A stretch of 64,000 bases of DNA from the NCBI GenBank assembly GCA_035516155.1, contig DATJAP010000021.1, positions 98,513-162,512 of the forward strand, given 5' to 3'. Below, piece after piece: positions 27,037-36,273 of the stretch. The position numbers were made by a program, and so were the translations under genes. The notes under the pieces were generated by a model. The model saw only the letters and a list, made by a program, of their open reading frames with translations, did no database searches and had not been told where the DNA came from. Every line of letters begins with the position of its first letter. Positions within the stretch are counted from its first letter, which is position 1. This stretch comes from JAJYKN01 sp035516155. Lineage in GTDB: Bacteria; Nitrospirota; UBA9217.

Positions 27037-29274
27037 ATGTTTCAACGTCTTATCCGCACGCTCCAGCAAAAGGAGTTTTTCACCCCCACGAGATTTGTTT
27101 TTGTTCTCCTCGTTGTCCTATCGTTCATCATCATTCTTGGCCAGTTTTTTCAGCAATCCCTTCAGGAAGAGATGGCGAATCAGTTCAATCAGCAGCAGCT
27201 GTTTCTCGCCCGTGAAGTGGCGATGAACATCGAAAGTTTCACCGACGACGTATACAAAAACCTCAAAGTCATATCACAGCTGCCGGACATTGACCGCATC
27301 AATGTTGACCCTCGGGTCCGGTCAGTGACCGAGTCGATAAACTTCAGCCTTCGAAACCTGGCACTGGTCTCAATCCGGGTGCTTGATCGCAATGGCATTC
27401 TTCTCTATGACAGTTCCTCGCCTGGACGGGAAAAGATGGACCTTTCGAAAACCGATTACTTTGCAAAAGCGCGAGTGCTTCCCAGGAATGAAAAGTTGAT
27501 CACCGATCTCTTTGACGACCCCGTCTCTCATCAGGGCAGCAAGGAATTCATTGTGGCCGTTCCTGTTTACCAGCAGCTGAAGAACCAGGAGTCTCCAGTG
27601 TTCACGGGTATCGTTCTTGCTGTCCTTTCGGTGGACGGCATCACCGAGCGGTACCTTTCCCCGATCAAATCAGGAACGCGGGGCTACGCATGGATGCTGG
27701 ACAGCGATGGCACGCTCCTCTATCATCCCACGAAGCCGGAGATGGTCGGCAAGAATCTCTACCACACTGACAAGACCTGCTTCCAGTGCCACAAGTCGTT
27801 CGACAGCGAAAAAATAATGATTGAGGGGAGAGAAAATACCTCCGGCTATTACGTAGCGCCTTACGGCGAACGCAAGCTGGCAGCGTTTTATAAATTCCCC
27901 GTAGCGCGAAAATCCTGGATCGTGGTGGTTTCCGCCCCTTATTCCGATATAATCAGCCTCATGCAGAAAAGCAGGCTTTTCTATTCCCTTCTGATCATTT
28001 CCATTTTTCTCACAACCCTCGCCGCATCCGCTGTTACCATCATAACCTATAAAAACAAGATCAAAGCGGAAGAGAAAGCCAAGCATCTTGAAAAAAGCCG
28101 CCGTTTGGAGAAGGAGATCGAGATAGCAAAAGACTATCTCGAAAACATCATCGAAAATACACGTACAAACCTCATGGTCCTGGACAAGGACCTGACCGTC
28201 AGGAGCGTGAACACCGCCCAGGCCCAGACCCTCGGTCGATCGAAACAGGATGTGATCGGCAAGCCTTTTTTCTCGCTCTTTTCCCATGAACTCTTGCCCT
28301 ATGACGGCATCCCGATAAGTACCATCCTTCAAAAGACACTCGCCGGCCGGAGCATCGAGATCAGGGACTATCCCATTATGGGGTTGCACGAATTCCCACT
28401 CTATTTTACCATGAACATCAATCCGCTCCTGATTGACGGGAAAATCCCTGGTATTCTTATTTCAAGCAACGACGTGACCAAACGCGTCCAACTTGAAGAA
28501 GCTCTCAAGCAATATACGGTGGAGCTTGAAAACAAGGTTGACCGGGGCACCGCCACGGCAAAAAAACTGGAACAGCAGGTCCTCCATTCCGAGAAACTCG
28601 CTGCCCTCGGCAGACTCGCCGCAGGAGTGGCCCATGAGATCGGAAATCCGCTTACCTCCATATCAACCTTCGCGCAGTTACTCCGGGAGATGGCACAGGA
28701 CGAATTTACGCAGAATAGCCTGGACATTATAAACAATCATATTCAGAGAATCACGGACATCGTCCGCCGCATGGCCACCTTCGCCCGCGCTGATTCCTTG
28801 AACATCAAGGATGTCAACCTGAACGATGTCCTGAATTCCACGCTCGATCTGATGCGGCTCGATAAACGCATGAAAAGCGACATTGCAATCGCGGTCTCGC
28901 TTGACCCCGACCTGCCCCGGGTCATGATTGATGAAGGCCAGATATCCCAGGTCTTCATCAACATCATCCTCAATGCCTTTGACGCCATGCCTAATGGGGG
29001 AACCCTGCGCGTGCACACTCGGCGGGGCGGAGATGATGAGGATCGGGAAACCGTCATCATAACCTTTGCCGACACTGGTGTCGGGATCCCGCCCGAGGAA
29101 TTGCAAAAGATTTACGACCCCTTTTTCACGACCAAGGAGGCGGGCAAAGGCACGGGCCTCGGACTTTCTTTGAGTTATGAAATAATAAGACGGTTCAAAG
29201 GTGATATCAATGTTTCCAGCGAGGTCGGGAAAGGCACGGTTTTTACGATTCTTCTGCCGATTAAACCACATTGA
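27037..29274 (+). CDS. Membrane histidine kinase with Cache-type sensor containing a CxxCH heme motif
   Basis: A 745-residue kinase. First membrane helix at ~20-40, then a periplasmic double-Cache-like sensor (~45-305) with LLYDSSSPGREKMDLSKTDY and TRGYAWMLDSDGTLLYHP, and a second helix at ~312-335. Then a coiled coil, PAS domain (~370-490), HisKA (GVAHEIGNPLTSI) and HATPase (NAFDAMPNGG, DTGVGIP, GKGTGLGLSL). Unusually, the sensor holds KTCFQCHKSF, a c-type heme attachment site, soon after the second Cache lobe motif. The start at 27037 (MFQRLIRTL) places the helix correctly; an upstream in-frame ATG gives an unlikely extension. The NtrC-type gene 9 bases downstream is its partner. Confidence 0.88.
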   Translation: MFQRLIRTLQQKEFFTPTRFVFVLLVVLSFIIILGQFFQQSLQEEMANQFNQQQLFLAREVAMNIESFTDDVYKNLKVISQLPDIDRINVDPRVRSVTESINFSLRNLALVSIRVLDRNGILLYDSSSPGREKMDLSKTDYFAKARVLPRNEKLITDLFDDPVSHQGSKEFIVAVPVYQQLKNQESPVFTGIVLAVLSVDGITERYLSPIKSGTRGYAWMLDSDGTLLYHPTKPEMVGKNLYHTDKTCFQCHKSFDSEKIMIEGRENTSGYYVAPYGERKLAAFYKFPVARKSWIVVVSAPYSDIISLMQKSRLFYSLLIISIFLTTLAASAVTIITYKNKIKAEEKAKHLEKSRRLEKEIEIAKDYLENIIENTRTNLMVLDKDLTVRSVNTAQAQTLGRSKQDVIGKPFFSLFSHELLPYDGIPISTILQKTLAGRSIEIRDYPIMGLHEFPLYFTMNINPLLIDGKIPGILISSNDVTKRVQLEEALKQYTVELENKVDRGTATAKKLEQQVLHSEKLAALGRLAAGVAHEIGNPLTSISTFAQLLREMAQDEFTQNSLDIINNHIQRITDIVRRMATFARADSLNIKDVNLNDVLNSTLDLMRLDKRMKSDIAIAVSLDPDLPRVMIDEGQISQVFINIILNAFDAMPNGGTLRVHTRRGGDDEDRETVIITFADTGVGIPPEELQKIYDPFFTTKEAGKGTGLGLSLSYEIIRRFKGDINVSSEVGKGTVFTILLPIKPH

Positions 29275-29283
29275 GGAGTACCT

Positions 29284-30639
29284 ATGGGGACACCAAACAT
29301 TTTGGTTGTTGACGATGAAAAAGACATCTGCATGGCGCTGAATATCCTCCTGACAAAGGAAGGTTACACGGTCAAGGAGGCATATAACGGCGAGGAGGCT
29401 CTTGACCGCCTGCGGGAGACAAATTTCGATGTTGTGATGACCGACATCAGGATGGAAAAAATGGACGGCTTCGAGGTGCTGAAACAGACCCAGAAGATTA
29501 GTCCCGAAACATCGGTCGTCATGATGACCGCCTTTGCCTCTGTGGGCTCAGCCGTCGAGGCGATGCGTGCTGGCGCCTCGGATTATATCACCAAACCTTT
29601 CATCAATGACGAAATCAGGCTGACAATTAGTAAGCTGCTCCAGAGCAGAGAACTGCGGATCGAAAACCAGATACTCCGCCAGGAATTAAGCCAGAACCGG
29701 GTGGCGTTTGCCAACATCATCGGCAGTTCGGAACCCATGCATAAAGTTTTCTCCTTCATGGAAAAGGTCATTCCCAGCAAGAGCAACATCCTTATTACCG
29801 GGGAAAGCGGAACAGGAAAAGGTCTCGTTGCCCAAGCCATCCATTCGGCCGGCCCCCGCAAAGACAAACCCTTCATTTCCATCAATTGCGGCGCCATCCC
29901 GGAAAACCTCCTGGAAAGCGAGTTGTTCGGCCACAAAAAGGGCTCCTTCACCTCGGCGAACGAGGACAAGAAAGGTCTTATTACCATGGCCAATGGTGGA
30001 ACGCTCTTTCTCGATGAAATAGGCGAGCTTCCCCCGGCGCTCCAGGTAAAGCTGCTGCATGTTATCCAGACGAAGGAACTTACGCCAGTCGGCGATACTC
30101 GTGTTATCACCGTGGACGTTCGTATCATTGCTGCGACGAATGCCGACTTGATTCAGCGGGTCAAGGAAAACAGATTCCGGGAAGACCTGTATTACCGCCT
30201 GAACGTAATCGAAATCCACATGCCCTCCCTGCGAGAGCGTCGGGACGATATCCCGGTACTCATCAAGCATTACCTCGGGATCTTCGCAAAGGAATCTGCA
30301 AAAACCATCAAGGACATCGACTACGAGGCGATGCAATCGCTCCTTGCCTATGATTGGCCCGGCAACATACGGGAGTTGAGAAACACGATTGAACGGGCGG
30401 TCGTGCTTGCTGACAATGAAGTCATAACGATTCACGATTTGCCCGATAAATTCAGAACGCTGGACGTTGAAGGTGTATCAACATCATCACTGCGGCAGGC
30501 GCTGGATAATTTTGAACGAGAATATATTCGGAGAAGTATATTAGAGAATAAAGGGAGCAAGGAAATCACGGCAAGCAAGCTCGGCGTAGATCTCGCCACG
30601 CTTTACCGGAAGCTGAAGAAGCTCAGAATCGAAGCCTGA
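29284..30639 (+). CDS. NtrC-family response regulator with atypical GSFTSA loop
   Basis: A 451-residue activator: receiver (LVVDDEKD, Asp in VVMTDIRMEKMDG), AAA+ domain (Walker A GESGTGKG, Walker B GGTLFLDEIGELP, WPGNIRELRN), and a Fis-type helix-turn-helix (EITASKLGVDLATLYRKL). The loop that contacts sigma-54, GAFTGA in canonical members and in the other regulator here, reads GSFTSA. A GAGGAG ribosome binding site and 9-base spacing couple it to the heme-motif kinase. It should report that kinase's signal; sigma-54 dependence is likely but less certain because of the loop. Confidence 0.9.
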   Translation: MGTPNILVVDDEKDICMALNILLTKEGYTVKEAYNGEEALDRLRETNFDVVMTDIRMEKMDGFEVLKQTQKISPETSVVMMTAFASVGSAVEAMRAGASDYITKPFINDEIRLTISKLLQSRELRIENQILRQELSQNRVAFANIIGSSEPMHKVFSFMEKVIPSKSNILITGESGTGKGLVAQAIHSAGPRKDKPFISINCGAIPENLLESELFGHKKGSFTSANEDKKGLITMANGGTLFLDEIGELPPALQVKLLHVIQTKELTPVGDTRVITVDVRIIAATNADLIQRVKENRFREDLYYRLNVIEIHMPSLRERRDDIPVLIKHYLGIFAKESAKTIKDIDYEAMQSLLAYDWPGNIRELRNTIERAVVLADNEVITIHDLPDKFRTLDVEGVSTSSLRQALDNFEREYIRRSILENKGSKEITASKLGVDLATLYRKLKKLRIEA

Positions 30640-30673
30640 CCACCGTGCCGTTTCTTTGCCGGATTGATAGCTT

Positions 30674-30901
30674 TCAGATCGGCGTGTCGGACCTGGAAAG
30701 GATACCCTCTCTCTCGGACTCGCGTCGTATTTGCCCGGGGATCCCGACGGTGTTTATCGCGGACACCGGCAAAGAGATCCATTGCATCAGGCTTTTAAGA
30801 CTGATTTCGTTGTCGGTCACCTCCATCAATACTCCTCGGTAAGATACACCGTTTGCAATAACTTCTACTTCCTTACCCATCATGGACTGGATATCAGGCA
30901 T
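30674..30901 (-). CDS. Small conserved beta-barrel-like protein
   Basis: A 75-residue protein beginning MPDIQSMMGKEVEVIANGV and continuing YRGVLMEVTDNEISLKS and LPVSAINTVG. The pattern of short beta strands with a G-x-L-x-E-V-x-D turn is reminiscent of Sm-like or RNA-binding small barrels, and similar proteins seem to exist in deltaproteobacterial genomes. AGGAG precedes the ATG at 30901; a longer frame to 30949 lacks a ribosome binding site. It converges with the NtrC-type gene. Function unknown. Confidence 0.6.
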   Translation of the reverse strand: MPDIQSMMGKEVEVIANGVSYRGVLMEVTDNEISLKSLMQWISLPVSAINTVGIPGQIRRESEREGILSRSDTPI

Positions 30902-31080
30902 TCCGTCCTCTCCTTCCGGCCACTGACAGACACAGGGCGATGCTAGCAAGGATTACCTTCTCAATGTTACCAAAACCATTCGGCATGATCAGATTGTAAC
31001 GTTGTGATTCCTGCCCATCGTTGGTGTTCCATGTTCAGTTTCTTCAAGCATCAGGGGAAATCCATGGCGTCCTGTTCTCT

Positions 31081-32076
31081 TCAGCATATTCTCGGCAGCT
31101 GTTCGCCCTGCAGCATGTCGATGATTCGCGTCCCACCTATGGCGGTTTCCAGCAACACGCCTCCCTGCGGCGTATCGTAAATCTCGCCGATTATAGCCGC
31201 GTCCCGTCCATGTTCGTGCCTTTTCATACTGTTTACCATGTCGTCGGCAACCATGGCATCTACGATAGCAATGAGGATGCCTTCGTTTGCGACATAGAGG
31301 GGATCAAGCCCCAGCAGGCTGCAGGCACCTCTGACCCCCTGAGGGATCGGGAGAGAAGACTCGTTGATACGGATACATAAGCGAGATTCAAGTGCTGCCT
31401 CCTTAAGCGTCGTGGCAAGACCTCCTCTGGTCGGATCACGCATAAAATGAATTTTCGGAGAAACTCTGTACATGGCCTCCACAAGACTGTTCAGAGGCCG
31501 TGTATCACTTGTTACTGGCGGATCGAAGGTCAAGCCGTTTCGCTCCGACATGACAGCCACACCGTGGCTGCCGACCTCGCCGCTGATGATGACTTTGTCG
31601 CCATTTCCGATTCTTGCTGCCGATATATCCCGGCCATCCTGCAATACGCCGATACCCGATGTGTTGATGAAGATTCCGTCCGCCTTGCCTTTGTTCACTA
31701 CTTTCGTATCACCGGCTACAACCTTGACGCCCGCTTTCGCTGCTGACGAGGACATGGAAGTGATGATCTTTTTCAAATCAGAGAGAAGGAATCCTTCTTC
31801 TATTACGAATCCCACGGAGAGATACAGGGGGTCAGCTCCCGAAACAGCGAGATCGTTCACTGTCCCGTTTATGGCAAGTTCACCGATATTACCGCCCGGG
31901 AAAAAGAGCGGCGTAACCACGTAGGAATCGGTGGTATAGGCCAGGCGGAGAGATGGCACGTTTACCATGGCTGAATCGCCAGATCCCTCGATGCCAAAGG
32001 CAGGGCTAAATTGGGATTTAATAAGTTCATGCATGAGTCTGCCGCCGCTACCATGCCCAAGGAGAATTCTATCCAC
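31081..32076 (-). CDS. hypE: Hydrogenase maturation protein HypE
   Basis: Dehydrates the C-terminal Cys thiocarboxamide to thiocyanate, the cyanide donor for the NiFe cofactor. ATP-binding AIR-synthase-like fold: HGSGGRLMHELI, GSGDSAMV, AGDTKVV and DPTRGGLATTL. The C-terminus ends in the diagnostic PRIC, whose Cys is carbamoylated by HypF. The GTG at 32076 (VDRILLGHGSGG) is preferred because AAGGGAG lies six bases ahead; an ATG at 32112 is an alternative. Last gene of the hydrogenase locus. Confidence 0.93.
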   Translation of the reverse strand: MDRILLGHGSGGRLMHELIKSQFSPAFGIEGSGDSAMVNVPSLRLAYTTDSYVVTPLFFPGGNIGELAINGTVNDLAVSGADPLYLSVGFVIEEGFLLSDLKKIITSMSSSAAKAGVKVVAGDTKVVNKGKADGIFINTSGIGVLQDGRDISAARIGNGDKVIISGEVGSHGVAVMSERNGLTFDPPVTSDTRPLNSLVEAMYRVSPKIHFMRDPTRGGLATTLKEAALESRLCIRINESSLPIPQGVRGACSLLGLDPLYVANEGILIAIVDAMVADDMVNSMKRHEHGRDAAIIGEIYDTPQGGVLLETAIGGTRIIDMLQGEQLPRIC

Positions 32077-32138
32077 TCTTTGCTCCCTTAAAAATGATGG
32101 TCTCAATTCCATCGCGTTTTATGCTTCTTGCGAAACTA

Positions 32139-33200
32139 TCAGAAATGATTTCCATATTTATAATACGCCGCGCAGCTTCCCTCGGTGCTGACCATACACG
32201 GACCGATCGGGCTTTCAGGCGTGCATCCTGTTCCGAAGAGCGGACACTCCGTCGGAATCTTTACGCCGCGGAGAATATCGCCGCAGGAGCAGAGCTCCGG
32301 CTCACTTGCTTCCGATGCGGGAGGATTAAACCTCCTGTTTGCGTCGAACGCGGCATATTGTTCCCTCAACTTCAGACCGCTTGCAGGTATCACTCCGATC
32401 CCCCGCCAGTATGCATCCGCAGGCTCAAAATACCGATCGAGAAGCTCCACCGCCCGCGGATTTCCTTCCGGACGAACGACGGTGCGATACTGAATTTCCA
32501 CAGCCGAACGCTTCTCCGCTATCTGGCGTACGATCATCAGTATTCCTTCAATTATTTCTTTTGCTTCGAAGCCGGTTATGACCGAAGGTTTTTTATACTT
32601 TGTCGCGACGAATTCGTAGGGTTTTTGCCCGATGATGGTGCTGACATGTCCCGGGAGTATAAACCCGTCCACCTTGACATCGGGCGAGTCCAGCAATGCT
32701 TTTAATGCAGGTGGCACGAGTTTGAACGCGGCATACACGGAAACATTCTGGATTCCTGACTTTTCCGCCTGGGCTATGCTGGCGGCAATAAGCGGTGAGG
32801 TCGTTTCAAAACCGGTTCCGAAAAAAATAAATTGGCGATGGGACTCCGTCTGCGCAAGCTTCAGTGTGTCAAGGGGCGAATAGAGAACCCGCACGTCAGC
32901 GCCTTCCGATCTCGCTTCCAGCAGTGATTCTGTTCCGCCGGGCACACGCATCATATCGCCGAAGGTCGTTACGGTAACGCCGGGTATTTTTGCCAGAGCG
33001 ATGGCAGCATCGACATCCCGAACAGAGGTTACGCATACCGGACATCCCGGCCCGCTAAGCAGCGTTATGTTGTTCGGGATGACGTCACGGATGCCATGTC
33101 TGAAAATCTCAACGGTATGGGTACCGCAGACTTCCATTAGCTTGAGAGGTCTGTTGATTTCCTTTGTCAGGGCCCGCAATTCGTCCAGCATCTGTTTCAT
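32139..33200 (-). CDS. hypD: Hydrogenase maturation protein HypD
   Basis: Iron-sulfur scaffold that, with HypC, assembles the Fe(CN)2CO group. Family motifs: MEVCGTHTVEIFRHGI (N-terminal Cys), LSGPGCPVCVTS, TGFETTSPLIAA, GFILPGHVSTIIG and the C-terminal cysteine-rich region (ELCSCGDILRG, CPLFGTGCTPESPIGPCMV) that binds the [4Fe-4S] cluster. The ATG at 33200 overlaps the hypF stop by 4 bases (ATGA), showing coupling; the longer frame to 33278 lies inside hypF. Confidence 0.94.
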   Translation of the reverse strand: MKQMLDELRALTKEINRPLKLMEVCGTHTVEIFRHGIRDVIPNNITLLSGPGCPVCVTSVRDVDAAIALAKIPGVTVTTFGDMMRVPGGTESLLEARSEGADVRVLYSPLDTLKLAQTESHRQFIFFGTGFETTSPLIAASIAQAEKSGIQNVSVYAAFKLVPPALKALLDSPDVKVDGFILPGHVSTIIGQKPYEFVATKYKKPSVITGFEAKEIIEGILMIVRQIAEKRSAVEIQYRTVVRPEGNPRAVELLDRYFEPADAYWRGIGVIPASGLKLREQYAAFDANRRFNPPASEASEPELCSCGDILRGVKIPTECPLFGTGCTPESPIGPCMVSTEGSCAAYYKYGNHF

Positions 33201-35662
33201 ATCACGCGCTCCCCCTCCCGCGCTCGATCTTGCTTCAGTCGTTCTCTTACGAGGTAGGCCTGTCCGAGTGAAATACACGCATCATTACACGGCACTTTGC
33301 TGTTCACAAACACATTCAACCCAACGGCGGCAAGACTGGTCGCAACGCCGTTTAGTAGATACCTGTTCTGGAATGTCCCTCCGCTCAGGGCTATATCGTC
33401 GATTCCGTAGTGCTTGGCTATTTTTTTTGCCATCGCCACAATGGCCGCAGCAACGGTATTGTGAAACTTCGCTGCAATGGTTTCTCTCGGAATCCGGTGC
33501 AGATCCTGAACAATAGCACGTACAGTCGGTGAAAAATCCACGATAGTATACCCGTTTTTCTGCGTGAACTCAATTGGATACATTTCGGATACCCCCTCTT
33601 GGGCACAGGCCTCCAGTGCCATGGCAGCCTCGCCTTCGAAGGTATTGAGGTCGCAAAGGCCGATCAACGCCGATACGGCATCGAACAATCTGCCTGCCCC
33701 GGACGAGAGCGGGGAGAATTCGCGGGAACGGGCAATAATCCTAACATTTTCTATGTTTGTTTTGCCGTATTTTTCGACAAAGCCGGCTGTTTCGAGAAGA
33801 TTCCAGGCGTCACCGCCGGAGTTCATAATAAAGCTGATCGCTGTCTTCCAAGGTTCACGGATGGCAGCCTCTCCGCCGGGAAGCGGAATATAGCTCAGAT
33901 GTCCCACCCTTTGAAAACCATCGATATCGGCAATGATGAATTCACCACCCCACAGATGGCCATCAGTGCCGTATCCCGTGCCGTCGAAGGCAACGCCGAT
34001 GATCTGGTTATTCAATCCATGTTCAGCCATAACTGATCCGATGTGCGCATAATGATGCTGAATACCGACGATCATCAATTCCTTCCCCGACCCCACTGCC
34101 TTTGCCCTATATTCCTTTGCCCATCGTGTCGACAGATACTCCGGATGCAGATCGTGGACGATTGCCTGCGGCTCAGACCGATAAACTGCCTTGAGATTCA
34201 TAAGGATGGTTTCGAAGAATTTTACCGTTTCGTAATTTTCCATATCTCCGACATGTTGGCTGGGGATAGCAAACCTGCCCTTTGTCAGAGTAAAGGTATT
34301 TTTGAGATCGGCACCGCATCCGAGCACTTCCGGGCCTTCATCATTTAGCATGATCGGGTCAGGAGCGTACCCCCGGGAACGGCGGATAAATAATAGATCA
34401 GGGTTCATGGTTCTTGGTTCAGGGTTATAACTATATTTCTGTCCCTTATCTGAATTATCGTCCTGGTGCTTACTCCCGACCCTTACCTCTGTCCTTTTCA
34501 CTCTTATAACCGAATCATCTACGCGCATAAAAATATCGCGATTATGAAGGAGGAAACCATCCGCGATGTCCGCGAGTCTCCTAAGAGCCTCTTCGTTGTC
34601 GTGAATGATCGGCTCCTCCGAGAGGTTCCCGCTCGTCATGACGAGTGCATCAAAATGAGCACTCGTGACGGGAGTTTTCGCATCAAGGGGATGATGGAAC
34701 AGGAGATAATGAAGCGGGGTATAGGGCAGCAGAAAACCGACATCCCTGTTGTTCGGGGACACCGCATTCGGCAGTGGGCGGTTGTTCCTCTTTCGCAGTA
34801 GCACAATCGGCCGCCTATTCGACAGCAGCGCATCATGTTCAGCCTTGGAAACGACGCAGAATTTTTCTATTCTCTCAACATCAGGGGACATTACAGCAAA
34901 GGGTTTATTACTCTTCCTTTTTTTTTCACGCAATCTTTTGACTGCACCGTCGTTCAAAGCATCGCAGGCAATGTGAAATCCTCCTATTCCCTTGACCGCG
35001 ACTATCCCGCCCTGCTGGAGAACACGAACGGCTTTCTGAACTGCATTTTCCTTATCGGTTACTGTGAACGCTGTGCTCTGCACTTTGTACTCGACACGGG
35101 GCCCGCAGGTTGCACACGCATTCGGCTGGGCGTGAAATCGACGGTTCCTCGGTTCTTCATATTCCTTCCGACATGAGGGACACATGCGAAAGTCCGCCAT
35201 GGTTGTGTTCGGCCTGTCATAGGGAATCGACCGCGTAATGGAATAGCGGGGTCCGCAGTTTGTGCAGTTGATGAAAGGATAGAGATACCTTCGGTCCGCA
35301 GGGTCGAGCATTTCTTGAAGGCAATCAGGGCAGATCGAGACGTCGGGGGAAACCAGGGTAAAGGGCAATCCTTGCGCATGATCGAGACTCTGCCGTATGG
35401 CGAACTCTCGGTACCCCTGGAGGGGGAAGGACGTTACGGTGAATTCAGTGATTTGCGAAAGCGGCGGAGCTTCATTTCTCAGCCGTTCGACAAACTCGGG
35501 CAGACGCGTTCCCTCTACGTCGATAAACACTCCTTCGCTCGTATTGGTCACATACCCCTTCAAGTCCAGAGATCCGGCAAGGTTGAAGATGTAAGGACGG
35601 AAACCGACGCCCTGGACAATACCTTTGACTACGATTTGAGCTCGCGTAACCATTGAGCCCAT
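33197..35662 (-). CDS. hypF: Carbamoyltransferase HypF with an internal insertion
   Basis: Makes carbamoyl-adenylate from carbamoyl phosphate and transfers it to HypE. Domain order is normal: acylphosphatase (GIVQGVGFRPYIF, 10-25), two zinc-finger-like Cys pairs (CPDCLQEM, CTNCGPRY, CPSCRKEY, CATCGP), a YrdC-like domain (GIGGFHIACDA), and a Kae1-like domain (HHYAHIGSVMAEHG, FDGTGYGTDG, LSGGTFQN). Between RVDDSVIRV and RRSRGYAPDP (residues ~392-424) there are about 30 extra residues of low-complexity character (SDKGQKYSYNPEPRTMNP). Two ATGs (35662 and 35653) are possible starts, both inside the end of hypB. Confidence 0.93.
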   Translation of the reverse strand: MGSMVTRAQIVVKGIVQGVGFRPYIFNLAGSLDLKGYVTNTSEGVFIDVEGTRLPEFVERLRNEAPPLSQITEFTVTSFPLQGYREFAIRQSLDHAQGLPFTLVSPDVSICPDCLQEMLDPADRRYLYPFINCTNCGPRYSITRSIPYDRPNTTMADFRMCPSCRKEYEEPRNRRFHAQPNACATCGPRVEYKVQSTAFTVTDKENAVQKAVRVLQQGGIVAVKGIGGFHIACDALNDGAVKRLREKKRKSNKPFAVMSPDVERIEKFCVVSKAEHDALLSNRRPIVLLRKRNNRPLPNAVSPNNRDVGFLLPYTPLHYLLFHHPLDAKTPVTSAHFDALVMTSGNLSEEPIIHDNEEALRRLADIADGFLLHNRDIFMRVDDSVIRVKRTEVRVGSKHQDDNSDKGQKYSYNPEPRTMNPDLLFIRRSRGYAPDPIMLNDEGPEVLGCGADLKNTFTLTKGRFAIPSQHVGDMENYETVKFFETILMNLKAVYRSEPQAIVHDLHPEYLSTRWAKEYRAKAVGSGKELMIVGIQHHYAHIGSVMAEHGLNNQIIGVAFDGTGYGTDGHLWGGEFIIADIDGFQRVGHLSYIPLPGGEAAIREPWKTAISFIMNSGGDAWNLLETAGFVEKYGKTNIENVRIIARSREFSPLSSGAGRLFDAVSALIGLCDLNTFEGEAAMALEACAQEGVSEMYPIEFTQKNGYTIVDFSPTVRAIVQDLHRIPRETIAAKFHNTVAAAIVAMAKKIAKHYGIDDIALSGGTFQNRYLLNGVATSLAAVGLNVFVNSKVPCNDACISLGQAYLVRERLKQDRAREGERVI

Positions 35663-36273
35663 GCGTCGATCCCCGCGCGGGTGGCGCAGGAGACCTCGAA
35701 TATCTTCAGATTGGGATTGAGGGCAAGCGAATCGTTGCGAACCTTGTGCATGTCGGTGTTCATGTAGGGAAGAAGGTCTATCTTGTTCAGCACCAGGGCT
35801 GAGGACTCACGGAACATGAGGGGGTATTTCAGTGGTTTGTCGTGCCCTTCTGCGACGGAGAGCACCATCATTTTCAAATCCTCACCAACCTTGAACTCCG
35901 CCGGGCAGACCAAATTCCCGACATTTTCAATGATCAGCATGTCCAGGTCCCTGAGCGGCAGTTCATCGAGCACTTCGCTTACCATGTTCGCGTCCAAGTG
36001 GCAGGCTCCGCCTGTATTTATCTGGACCACGGGCACTTCAAGCGCTCCGATCCGTTCTGCGTCATCGGAACCGACAATATCACCCTCGATCACGCCGATC
36101 TTCAAATGGGGTTTGAGCGCTTGAATCGTCCGCTCGAGAAGCGTCGTCTTGCCCGCTCCCGGCGCACCCATAAGGTTAACCACATAAACGCCGGATTCCT
36201 GGAATCGTTTGCGGTTTTCTTCCGCGATTCTGTCGTTCGCTTCAAGTATGCGGGTGACAACCTTAACCTTCAT
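35629..36273 (-). CDS. hypB: Nickel-inserting GTPase HypB
   Basis: GTPase delivering nickel to hydrogenase precursors with HypA. P-loop GAPGAGKTTLLE, EGDIVGSDDAERI switch region, and the metal-site GGACHLDANMV, followed by ENVGNLVCP and NKIDLLPY (guanine specificity). It lacks both the N-terminal CxxCGC motif and the His-rich stretch that some HypBs use for nickel storage. The start overlaps the upstream hypC-hypA stop (ATGA). Confidence 0.94.
   Translation of the reverse strand: MKVKVVTRILEANDRIAEENRKRFQESGVYVVNLMGAPGAGKTTLLERTIQALKPHLKIGVIEGDIVGSDDAERIGALEVPVVQINTGGACHLDANMVSEVLDELPLRDLDMLIIENVGNLVCPAEFKVGEDLKMMVLSVAEGHDKPLKYPLMFRESSALVLNKIDLLPYMNTDMHKVRNDSLALNPNLKIFEVSCATRAGIDAWAQWLRELKS

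Noticed and set aside
27670..28389. 239-codon minus-strand frame inside the sensor kinase
   Set aside because: Shadow frame of a well-supported kinase.
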